This document shows positions 54,751 through 64,000 of a DNA stretch of 64,000 bases, piece by piece (the stretch's first letter is position 1; the number at the start of each line of letters is the position of its first letter). The stretch is from Pratylenchus scribneri (taxonomy: Eukaryota; Nematoda; Chromadorea; Rhabditida; Pratylenchidae). The position numbers and the translations under genes were made by a program. The stretch spans positions 3,100,001 to 3,164,000 of the forward strand of contig JAQSEB010000004.1 in NCBI GenBank assembly GCA_030063045.1, read 5' to 3'. A model generated the notes under the pieces. That model did not search any database, was not told the DNA's origin, and saw only the letters and a program-made list of their open reading frames with translations.

Positions 54751-57700
54751 TTAAGAATTACTGCTGGAGGATGATCGACGTCTTCTTCTGCTATTGCTAT
54801 GATTTCCGCCGGAGGGAATATCTTGATCTCGATGGCGTTTTTCCCTCTCCTTTTCGCGCTCTTTCCTCTTCTCCCGTTCCCTTTGCCTCAACAATCGAGA
54901 TTCTTCCAACAATTGTTCCTCTCGTTGCTGAAAAAATAAATAATTTATATAATTTCGATCGGAAATAAATCTTAATTTTTTAAGATAAATTTTAGCCTAA
55001 AATGTGTATTTAAATATGGGAGTCGTAGGATCCGATTTTAGTAATATTAGTCGCACCTTTTTATTTCCATTTTCCTTCCATGTTCCAAAATTTAAACCCT
55101 TGTCTAAATTTTAATCCGAATTGTGCAATTTTTACTAAAATAATTTTTTATAAACCGATTTTTGAACCATTTGGAGTTTTCATAGATCTAAAACCAATGC
55201 CGAGATTTCGAATTCTCCGACCATAAAAACCTACTTTTACAAATTTTTTAAGGTAAAAAAATTTCATAATTTTTTCAAAAGAAGAATTACGAACCAATTA
55301 TTAATTAATTAATAACTAAATTAAAAAATTAACTCACCCGTTTTTCTCGTGCCATTTCCCGTTGCCTCTGCTCCTCTTCTTCCTTGAGTTGGGCGGCCGT
55401 TTTGGTCAACACTTTTTGCATTTGGGCTCGCAACTTTTTGGCCGCTTTCTCTGCGCGCTAAAAAATTAAAAATTAAATTTAAAAATAATTAAATTTAAAA
55501 AAAATAATTTAATTTAAAAATAATTAAATTAATACAAATATTTGTACCGATTCATTCGCCTCATCCCCGCCTCCATTTGAATTTGCCCTCTGCCGATTAG
55601 CTGCGGCATTCTGTTCTCGAATGCTTCGTTTGGTACGGCGAATGCGTCTTTTGCGATTTTCCCTCTCAATTCGTTCCTTTTCCGATTCGGACATTGATGA
55701 GCGGATTCGCAGCGGAGTGTCGGATTCGTCGGTTTCGGAGGAGGAAGATTTGGGTGACATTGTTGGATTCAATTGTTTTGGCGATTCTGTTGCCTTTTCA
55801 CGGTCTTTTTGTTCATTTCCTCCGCGTTGTTCTCGTTTCTTCGGTTCTTCAGCATATGACTTGCGTTTTGCCGCCGGACTTTCCGATGAAGACGAACTGG
55901 AAGAATGTCTTCTCCGTCGATTCCTTGAATCTCGACGTCTTCCTCCTCTCTCATTGCGTTCTCTGGAACGACTTCGACTGCCTCTCCTCCTTCTTTCATG
56001 GTCATTTTCATGTCTTCTTGGTGAATTTCGTCGCGGAGAACGGCGAGGAGATGACCGCCGGGGTGACCGCTGGGGTGAGCGAGAAGGGTGACGGCACCTT
56101 CTGCGGTCATGTTGTTCATTCCATTGGGATTCGGGACTGGCCGATTTGCGGCGAGATAATTCCCTGTAAAAAAGTGGAGTTGAATTGATAATTTTTTTAT
56201 GGTTATTAAATAATTTGCTGAAAAGAATCAGGGTTTGTCCTACATTTAAAAACTATATATACCCAATTGGATAAAGCTGGTCAAGCCGTATTAAATGGTA
56301 TATAATTTGCCAGGGTCTGATCAAAATTAAAGGGTATTAATCGGCCTAAACCAATTTTGGCTTAATGATTCTAATTATAATTGGTTAAACCTAAGCCAAT
56401 GATGTGTCTGGATCTGTGGACGATATCTATTGATTTATTTTATAAAGCTTAGAGTCTAGGATAAATTTTTCGACATTTTTAAATATTTTTAAGATATGTG
56501 AATTTTAATAAAAAATTTTAAAAAATTTATTACAAAAGCCTGCGATATTCCTTCGTTGGCAGAATTGGTCCATGCACGATTCCTGTTCCTTCCTCATCCT
56601 CTTCTTCCTCTCCTGGAGCTGTGCTTCCCATCAAATTTCTTTTTCCGCCAATTTTTGTCCGCTTTTTCCCATTTTTACTGGTGCTTTCCTCTTCACCACC
56701 AAAGGAAGTGATAAATTCGGTTTTGACAAATTCTTCGCCCGAATCGCTTGAAGATGACCTTAAAAAAGTGGAAATATATTTTTTAAAATAAATTTTGAGA
56801 ATTCCAATGCAAAAATGGTCCCAAAATAATTAATTTTAAAAAAATTACCGACGAAAAGTGGGGGATTCAATAATCAGAGGAGCAATTTTATAAGTAAATT
56901 CATGTTTTTTTTATGGGATATAAAAATTACTTTTTTTAATTTTTTTTATTAGAGTATTTAAAAGAATTTTTTATTTTTCAGATATTTTCGAATTTTTGGC
57001 AAAAATTGTGTTGCATTAAAATTTCATATTTTACAATTTTTTGAGAAATTTTTTTTACCATATTTTAGTGCTGAAATTTGAATAATTTGACTCTTTCTTT
57101 TGCATATAAATCCATTAAATCCCAACAAATGAATTATTGAAGAATATTTTTAATTAGGAACTTACTCCTCTTTCAAATTCCCTCGATTTGTGGATGTCAA
57201 AAAGCTTAACAATGTTGTGGTTGCCTCCTCGCTATTTTGCCCAGAGGAGCCCAAATTGCCAAGGATCAAGGCGCGTCGTCTGCAAAATTAATTGTTTATT
57301 TACATTTATTTTTTAATATTTTATTAACCTTTTCAGCGCTGCCCTATCTGCCTTTGCATGACGACCCTAAATTATTATTTTCTTAATAAAATGAAATTTT
57401 TTAATTAAAATTTTATTTTAAAAATTTTGTAAATTTTTTCCAAAATATTTTGCTGTGATGGATAAAAAGAAATATAATTACAAACAGAAAGGGCCAGTTT
57501 AGCTTTGTCTATTTCTTTTATTTGCGCAGTCGATGTTTGCTCCTTTCGGTCTAAATTCTGCAAAATAGGAAAAATATTTATTATTAAAATAATTAATCTC
57601 ATTAGTTAACCAAAAGTTGGAGGAAAGCGCCGGATGTTATGCAAAATCGGGCACCAATTTTGTTCAGGGAAGCCGCCTGTTCCGCACTCAAATCGTCGGC

Positions 57701-59602
57701 ATCAATGATTGGGTCTATAAAATTGATGATATTATCGTTAGGTTTAGGGTGGTTAAATTTTACAAAATTTGACCAAAAAAATTTTTTTGGCAAATTTTTG
57801 GTCAAGAGGTTTGACTCTCATTAATAAAAATTTAGGTCTCGGGTTCGAATCCGCTCAGCGGAAGTTATTTTTTTCGGACTTAGTTATCGCTCTAAAGTGC
57901 ATTTCTAACCGAAATAATGTTAATAAAAATTTTTTTAACCAAAATAGGGACCTCTCACTTATGAAAAATTAGGTCTCGGGTTCGAATCCGCTCAGAGGAT
58001 AGTAATTTTTTTGTGCTTGTTTACCTATTTTTATACATTTTTTTAATAAATTCTACAGCACAATTCTAAATGAAATACAATATTTAGAACATGTGTCACC
58101 ATTTTTAATCAAATCTTTAAACCAAAAATATGCAAATTTACCCATTTCCTCGGGCTCATCCAATTCGTCTTCCTCATCTGAACTGCTCGATTGCTTCTTT
58201 TGTTGCTGTCCTTTTCGCATTCCACCAGTGCTGCCTTTGACTGTTTCCGAATCACCATAGCTGAATGCAATGGCGGCTCGTTTCTCGGATTTTCTGAAAA
58301 AATTAAAATAATGCCAAAATAATTATAATGGTTTTGGTTTAATGGTTTTTCCTACATTAATAATCCATATTCCATACCCAAATTGGATAGAGCTGGTAAA
58401 AACGCATTGAATGGTATATAATTTTTAATGGTTTGGTCAAAATTAAAGGGTATTAAACGGCTTAAACCAATTTCGGTTTAATGTTTTAAAACCATATGTT
58501 CGAATTGATTAAACTTAAGTCAAAATATAATTAATTTATGCGTCTTGTCGAGATTTACCTATTAATTAAAATGTTTATGGGTCTAAGATAAACCATTGAA
58601 CTGTTATAAAAGATAAACCTTTTGCCATTTTTAATACTTTTTCTTGGCAATTTAAATATTTTTTTTGCAAAAAATTATAAACCAACTTTTTCTTTTCATG
58701 TTCCCTTTTATATGTGGATGAGCCGGTGTTCACATTTGCTGATGGCCAAAATTCTTTGGCCGCAATTTGGTTCAGAAATTGTTCTTCGCCAATTTTGCGG
58801 AATTCATTGAACACCAAAATTCGATACCGCTCATATTCGCATTGTAAATCGACTACATCGTCTTTTAGCCTAAAATTGTAATAATTAAATATTAAAATAA
58901 ATAAATAATTTACATATTCTTTTTGTTCTGTTTGGGAAGAACCTCATCAATTTGTTCCAAATGAACGCGAACATCGAATCGATCGATGAGAATATTCGAA
59001 TCGCCTTGCCATTTTCTCCTGGAAATAATTCAAATTAAAAAAATTATTTTATTTCCTTACAAAATATTCGGTGATTCGGCGGCCTCCGCAATTGTGGGGT
59101 CCAAATGAATTGGCATCCGTTGACCATGAACTTGCATAAATTCTTCCGGTTCTCGTCGCTGTAAAATCAAAGGATTTTTATCATTTTAATAAGGAAAATA
59201 TTTAATTTGTATCCCAATCCATAAAACTTATACCCAATGAATAAATTTCATCAAAAGAGCATCATTTGATTATGTTTTGACTCCGAGTTTAACCAATTCT
59301 AACTTACGGTTTTGAATCATTAAACCAAAATGGGTTTAAACCGTTTAATCCCATTTAATTTTGACCAAACCATTAAAAATTATATACCATTCAATGCGCC
59401 TCGACTAGTTCTATCCAATTTTGGGATATTTGGTTTGGGAATGTATGACAAACCATTTTTAGACAAATTAATTAAAAATTTTTAATAATAAATTGGCGCT
59501 TACCACGCTTTCATAGAATTGCTTCTTCCTTTCTTGTCTTTTCACATTGTCCACCATTTTATGGCGTACCGCCTTCTCTTGTCTCCTTGCTTCATGCCAC
59601 AT
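54751..59602 (-). CDS. CLASRP-type SR-related splicing protein (SWAP2/SFRS16)
   Basis: CLASRP is an RS-domain protein that interacts with CLK kinases and affects alternative splicing. Thirteen exons join in frame to 700 residues (human about 674): 59602-59504, 59158-59061, 59018-58914, 58869-58687, 58293-58142, 57714-57611, 57557-57486, 57366-57329, 57279-57166, 56758-56534, 56163-55548, 55457-55338, 54927-54751. The SWAP-type N-terminus is clear: MWHEARRQEKAVRHKMVDNV, EEFMQVHGQRMPIHLDP, WQGDSNILIDRFDVRVHLEQ, CEYERYRILVFNEFRKIGEE. The conserved DDLSAEQAASLNKIGARF segment, TEFITSFGGEE, a long SR/RS region (RSPQRSPRRSSPRRSP) and a basic C-terminal coiled coil follow, ending RRRRRSSSSSNS. Introns hold F3 repeats and B-box repeats. 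Confidence 0.93.
56225..56460. repeat. F3 dispersed repeat in CLASRP intron
   Basis: A diverged F3 copy: ACCCAATTGGATAAAGCTGG, AATGGTATATAATTTG and AAGGGTATTAATCGG. Confidence 0.55.
57780..58050. repeat. B-box repeat, two copies
   Basis: AATTTAGGTCTCGGGTTC with a GAATCCGCTCAG tail appears near 57830 and 57965, with similar flanks. The same box occurs at 22180-22410. It lies in a CLASRP intron. Confidence 0.55.
58320..58600. repeat. F3 dispersed repeat in CLASRP intron
   Basis: TACCCAAATTGGATAGAGCT, CGCATTGAATGGTATATAAT and GGGTATTAAACGGCTTAAAC are present. Confidence 0.65.
59205..59470. repeat. F3 dispersed repeat in CLASRP intron 1
   Basis: AACCAATTCTAACTTACGG, CCATTTAATTTTGACC and a TCTATCCAATTTTGGG end are present, opposite in orientation to the copy at 58320. 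Confidence 0.65.
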
Positions 59603-59758
59603 TTTTCTTAAGCTATTCTTTTATGATTTTCTTAAGATTTTTATATATAAATTTAATAAAATAAGATGATTAATAAATATTAAATGATAAAAACAAAGCA
59701 AAATTAAATCAATAAAAATTCAAAAAAAATCAATAATTTATGCAAAATTGAAATTTAT

Positions 59759-60629
59759 TTATGATGTCATTGCTGTTGAAGTGAGCAAATCCTCATCAAT
59801 TTTTTGCTTTATTTTCTCCAATAAATTCTTTTGCCGTTGGATTGAACTTTCGTAGTCGGCAATTTCCTGAATAAATTGTACAAAAATTAATCGAATCCAC
59901 GCTTTAAACCTGTTTGACCATTTCTCCCCGATTGCTCAATTGCCAATTCATTGAAATTCGCGTCAATTGGCTGTTCATATTCAGGCAGGCATCCCGAAAT
60001 TGTTTAACCGAAAATTCCGCCGTCTCTTTGATATGATCCGGAATCGGTTGATTATGGTCCACTTCAGTCACAACTTGGGAGAGTAGTGAATTCCATTGGT
60101 CCATCATGTCGTTGAGGGTTTTGCCCAATGCCGTTTCGGGAACTTTTCCGTCCGGGAATGCGGAAATTAGTGATTCAATTTGGGCCTCCTATAAAATTAA
60201 ATGAAAATTAAATAATTTTTTATTGAGAGAAATATTTTATTTGGGGATAAATGCTAAAATTATAATGGTTTACGGCTTATCTTACATTCACAAACCAAAT
60301 ATACCCAGATGCATTGCATTGAATGGTATATAATTTTTAATGATTTGGTCAAAATAAAATGGTAGATTAAACAGTTTAAACCAATTTTAGTTTAATGGTT
60401 CACAAAACCATTTTGGTTTAATGGTTTAAAACCATAAATTAGGATTGAAGCTAAGCCAAAACATAATCAAATGTTGTTTTTTAGTATTCTTTTATTGTTT
60501 TATTAGAATAAATTGTCGGATTTCTAGAGATAAGCTTACTTTGTCTCTAAATTGATTTGCTGAATCCGATGATGTACCGGGTTGCGCCGCTGATGAGATT
60601 TGTGGATTTGGCGAAATTCTCTCGGACAT
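59759..60629 (-). CDS. Small helical protein, 158 residues (Mediator-like?)
   Basis: Three exons (60629-60540, 60188-59910, 59866-59759) join in frame. A short Ser/Pro/Gln-rich start (MSERISPNPQISSAAQ) is followed by a helical region (ESLISAFPDGKVPETALGKT, MMDQWNSLLSQVVTEV, FRDACLNMNSQL) and a C-terminal coiled coil (ESSIQRQKNLLEKIKQKIDE). Size and layout recall small Mediator subunits such as Med28, but the resemblance is weak and I give no symbol. It sits 375 bp downstream of ataxin-3 and 156 bp upstream of the CLASRP gene, on the same strand. Confidence 0.65.
60250..60490. repeat. F3 dispersed repeat
   Basis: TATACCCAGATGCATTGC, AATGGTATATAATTTTTAATG and AAGCCAAAACATAATCAAATG are present. 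It lies in the first intron of the 158-residue gene. Confidence 0.6.
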
Positions 60630-61004
60630 TTTTGTAAATATTTTATATAAATCTAATAATAAAGAATTGAAATTAAAAAAAAATAAAATCTAATAATAAA
60701 GAATTGAAATTAAAAAAAATAAAAATAACAAAATAATTAGTTAAATGCAAGAATAAATTAATCATTTAATTTAATTATTTATAAAGCAAATTTTTTTATT
60801 CAGTGTTTTATAAAAATTGAAAGAAAATTTTTGTATGCAGATTTATATAAAAATTCTACTATATTTGTATTTGAATTTTTCGGCCCAAAGAAAGTTTTTT
60901 TGTGTGTGTTTATCATAGTAAAAGAAGGAGAGGTTGAAGCAGATAGAGGGGGAGAGGAAAATGCCATTTTTTCAAGGTCAATTTTTTTTCTTTATTTTTT
61001 TCCA

Positions 61005-63062
61005 TCATTCATTATTATTTTTTGAAGAATTTGAACTGGACTGATGATTGGCCGGATCATCATCTTCTTCTTCTTTTTTGTCCGACAGCTTTTCGTCCGA
61101 CTGTTCCAGTTTCTGAGGAGGGGAAGTAGAGGGCTCTTGTTGCTGTTTTGATGTGCTGGCACCGTCCAAGTCGTCCAACGATTTTATAAGGCTTTGTTTG
61201 AATGCTTCTTGCACCAATGAATGTTCGGCGGAGTTCAGCAAATTTTGATGGTTCGCATCTCGCAGACTCTCCTCCAGTGCTCTCTTTAAAATATTAAACA
61301 TTAAAAAATAAAAATTTTTAACTGGTTTAAGCAGTAAATGGGTTTAATCTAGTTCAGAAAAATCATTTGACTCCATTTGGAATCGTCGACCACTCTAAAA
61401 AAAAACCATAATGCTAAAGCCGAATTTCTCTCAATGTCACACGTTTTCTGCGAGTTTTAAACCGGTTTAAGCAATACCCAAATCCTTTCTCTTAACAAGT
61501 AATAAATAAACCTAATACCTGCAGGTTTGAACCGTTGAAAGTAATTCCCAAACTTTTTATCTACTCTTAGTAACCTTATACCAAATTTAAAGTAGATTCT
61601 GTGCTCTCGTCAAAAATTTTGAAAAATAACCTGAATTTCAAATTCCTCAGCCTGATTGACAATTGAAAGAGACGCAGAAGTTGCGGCGGTCAGTTCATCA
61701 TCTGGGATCTAAATTTGTGTAAATTACAAAGTTTAGATTCATAAAATTATAAAAAGAAGGTCCCCCCTCCCAATTCGTCAAAAAATTATCCACCAGAGAT
61801 TAGAAGGATTAATCAACCCGTCTCGATGAGATAAAGCTAAGCAAGAATATCACAGATTTCGCATAAAATTTTAACAGAAAAAAGCCCAGATCATTTATCA
61901 TGGAGGCATTTTTTATGTCATTTTAAAAAGATAACTTTTTTATTTTTTTTTAGTTTCATGTGAAATGAATAGGCATATTCATTCATTCTCCTTTGTTTAT
62001 TTCTGGATGCGTTGATTGCAGGCCCGGCGCCAGGGGGTGCAACTTGCCCCCCCCCCCCCCCCCGAAATTGGGAAAAATAGGGGTAATTTGGAAAAAAAAG
62101 AAGAAAAAATAGGATAAAGTGTCGAGGAACTCCTCCGAAAAAATCCTGGCGCCAGGCCTGGTTTCCCTTACATTATTAACAATCCATGGCTGTGCAGTTT
62201 CATTCAAACTCAGCGCAATTGCCCTCTCCAAATCACTCTGCTCCTTCCGTGCCCGCTTCGTCTCTTGCCAATATTCTCGGGGAACACCGTCGGCCGCACA
62301 TGATGGAAGTTGTCCTTCGACCACATAAATGCTCCAACCTTAAAATTAAACAAAAAATATATTAATTTTTGAGTGAATTTGAACCTTCGGCGTAAAGTTG
62401 AGTGACATAGAGTTCCAAAAATGATTCGGTAACCACTCGTGGTGCTTTCAGCAGCGAGTTCAAAATGAACCAAGTTGTACCAATTTTGCGAAGTGTAAAC
62501 CAATGATCCTCGAAATGGCAAATGTAGGCTTGTGCCATACTAAAATGCATAATTTAATTGACTTAACTTTATAGCCAGCTCTAACTCTAGCCCAAATCTA
62601 AGCCTTAACCTAAAGAGCTATAACAAAATAAAGGTCTCTCTTATTTTTGACTTAATTTTTAGAGTTCCTACAACTAAAGTAGTTTAAATTTTTGGTTGTC
62701 CCTAATATTTAATTCTAAACCTTGGATTCTGACGAATTTTCAGCACATTTGGACTGTCCAATTGTTCAAGATGAAGATTGGCTTGTCGACGAAGGGCTTC
62801 AGTAATGACCTTAAATTGCGAAATTACCCAAACCTAATTGATTTAAATGACTAAAAACCTGGATTGAAAAATAGCCGGTGTCATCGTAATTCTCATTTTG
62901 CGCTTCATTCTCATCCACCAAAACTGCCCGTTCACGTTGGTCAAGTTCGCGAGCGATGCTGGTCAGTCCATCGATGGTAAAGTATTGCCCTTGAAGTAGC
63001 ATGTTCAGCGCGTGTTGAGCGCACATCCGACCAATTTGCCTTTCATGGTAGACAAGATCCAT
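61005..63062 (-). CDS. atx-3: Ataxin-3 (Josephin-domain deubiquitinase)
   Basis: Ataxin-3 is a cysteine protease that trims ubiquitin chains and works with p97/CDC-48. Six exons (63062-62859, 62809-62721, 62539-62385, 62338-62172, 61708-61631, 61283-61005) join in frame to 323 residues. The Josephin domain is intact: MDLVYHERQIGRMCAQHALN holds the oxyanion-hole Gln and the catalytic Cys, DDTGYFSIQVI follows, CHFEDHWFTLRKIG holds the catalytic His and WFILNSLL the Asn. A UIM (DLERAIALSLNE) follows. Weaker UIM-like segments are DELTAATSASL, ALEESLRD and VQEAFKQSLIKSL. There is no polyglutamine tract, only QQQ. The C-terminus is acidic (DKKEEEDDDP) and Ser/Asn-rich. A 142-bp inverted-repeat element lies 11 bp inside the fourth intron. 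It follows the ubiquitin-eS30 gene by 242 bp. Confidence 0.95.
62019..62160. mobile_element. Short inverted-repeat element in atx-3 intron
   Basis: The ends CAGGCCCGGCGCCAGG and CCTGGCGCCAGGCCTG form a 16-bp inverted repeat with one mismatch. The interior holds a C-run of about 16 and a GGGAAAAATAGGGG block. No target duplication was seen. The right end is only 11 bp from the atx-3 exon 4 donor. Confidence 0.65.
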
Positions 63063-63304
63063 TTTTTTTTGAAGCTGTAAAATGCATTTTTAAAAATGTA
63101 ATTGAATTACATAAATAATATTAAATTGATATTCGACATTTAAATAATAAAATGTGAAATTTATTTAAATTTTTTATCATCAACAAAAGAATATAGAATA
63201 GATGCATCCATAAGCATCTCAAATTAAAGAACAAGATGAAATTAATCCATCCACCATCAACATTCATTCATCTTTTCGGTCATCTTCCGCACAATTCCTC
63301 CTTC

Positions 63305-63772
63305 TTATGCTGCATTGGAGTTGGGACCACGTCGACGTCCCGGTCCGGCGCTGGCAACATTGACGAAGCGACCTTAAATCCGCGGGATTTATTTCATAAA
63401 TTTTGTCTTTTGGCTTACGGTTGTATTGGATGCGACGGAAAGCACGGCCACGCTTCTTCTTCTTCTTTTCTTGCTTCTCGACCTTCGGTGTTTGGGCGCG
63501 AACCTTCCCAGCACGAGCCAAAGAACCGTGAACCTTGAGAAAGTAGAAAAATTTTAATCTGCTTGGTAAAGTAATTTTAAACCTTGCCACCGCGAAGACG
63601 AAGCACAAGATGCAGAGTGGATTCCTTTTGGATGTTATAATCGGCCAATGTACCTATAAATTGAACATATACAAATGGAAAATATTGTTTTAAAATAAGC
63701 TTACGTCCGTCCTCGAGTTGTTTTCCGGCGAAGATCAATCGCTGTTGGTCAGGCGGAATCCCCTCTTTGTCT

Positions 63773-63804
<32 letters not shown>

Positions 63805-63913
63805 GCTGGCCTTAACATAATTACTTTTATTATTCGAACATTTTTAATGAGAAATAAACCTCAACTTCCAATGTAATCGTCTTTCCGGTCAATGTCTTCA
63901 CGAAAATTTGCAT
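63305..63913 (-). CDS. rps-30: Ubiquitin-ribosomal protein eS30 fusion (FAU type)
   Basis: Five exons (63913-63860, 63810-63705, 63653-63583, 63533-63419, 63372-63305) join in frame to 137 residues. Residues 1-76 are canonical ubiquitin ([20 protein letters not shown] ... [10 protein letters not shown]) with all seven lysines and Ala at 19 and 57. The next residues, [32 protein letters not shown] and QYNRRFVNV, are ribosomal protein eS30 of the small subunit. Cleavage after the Gly-Gly by deubiquitinases would release both parts. In mammals the eS30 partner is the diverged FUBI, so a true ubiquitin here is notable. It is the first gene of a possible minus-strand cluster. Confidence 0.95.
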
Positions 63914-64000
63914 TTTTTCACTTTATCGCTTTATTACTTTTCACTTGAATTTCTAAAAAGTAATTATTTGTTTAAAAAGTTGGTTTGTTATTTTTAAAAG

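Noticed and set aside
61983..62171. Extension of the ataxin-3 frame through the exon 4 donor into the inverted-repeat element
   Set aside because: A good GTA donor ends the exon at 62172, and the downstream exons carry UIM-like segments in the right phase.

Overview
This window looks like nuclear DNA of a nematode, most likely a sedentary plant parasite of the cyst-nematode type (Heterodera/Globodera). The evidence is: many small exons with short introns and TTTTAAG/TTTTCAG acceptors; two GC-AG introns in well-supported gene models; tandem secreted ShK-domain genes; a ubiquitin moiety with Ala19 and Ala57, as in C. elegans; very AT-rich introns; and head-to-tail gene clusters with operon-like gaps. 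The genus is an inference. No sequence search was possible, so all names rest on recognised protein motifs.

Left third (1-17675). The 3' part of a DAAM-type formin (+, 252-6653) comes first; two minisatellite arrays sit in its introns. Two secreted ShK-domain genes follow head to tail on the minus strand (7873-10270 and 10644-13060). A decayed MULE transposon with long, nested inverted repeats fills 14040-17675.

Middle (17990-41350). Three plus-strand genes lie close together: a PHF10/BAF45a-like chromatin factor (17990-22964), an unrecognised 211-residue protein (23301-24702), and a shortened PPP1R21-like coiled-coil protein (24944-29954). A complete novel-type protein kinase C of the epsilon/eta (PKC-1) class follows on the minus strand (31005-39293). 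Its sixteen exons join in frame to 738 residues.

Right third (41395-64000). After a large minisatellite and a gene-poor stretch, the minus strand carries seven genes: a very divergent eIF4E-like protein, an unrecognised 235-residue protein, mitochondrial ribosomal protein uS11m, a CLASRP-type SR protein, a small coiled-coil protein, ataxin-3, and a ubiquitin-eS30 fusion. The last five run in one direction with gaps of about 150-380 bp, which suggests an operon.

The most striking non-genic feature is a family of tandem arrays built on one 13-bp core (AGGCGGAATTATT). Two spacer types give 29-bp and 32-bp units. At least seven arrays, in both orientations, occupy introns or intergenic DNA, and two of them switch from one unit type to the other. 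Dispersed palindromic repeats and four short inverted-repeat transposons, two with 8-bp target duplications, account for most of the remaining intron length.
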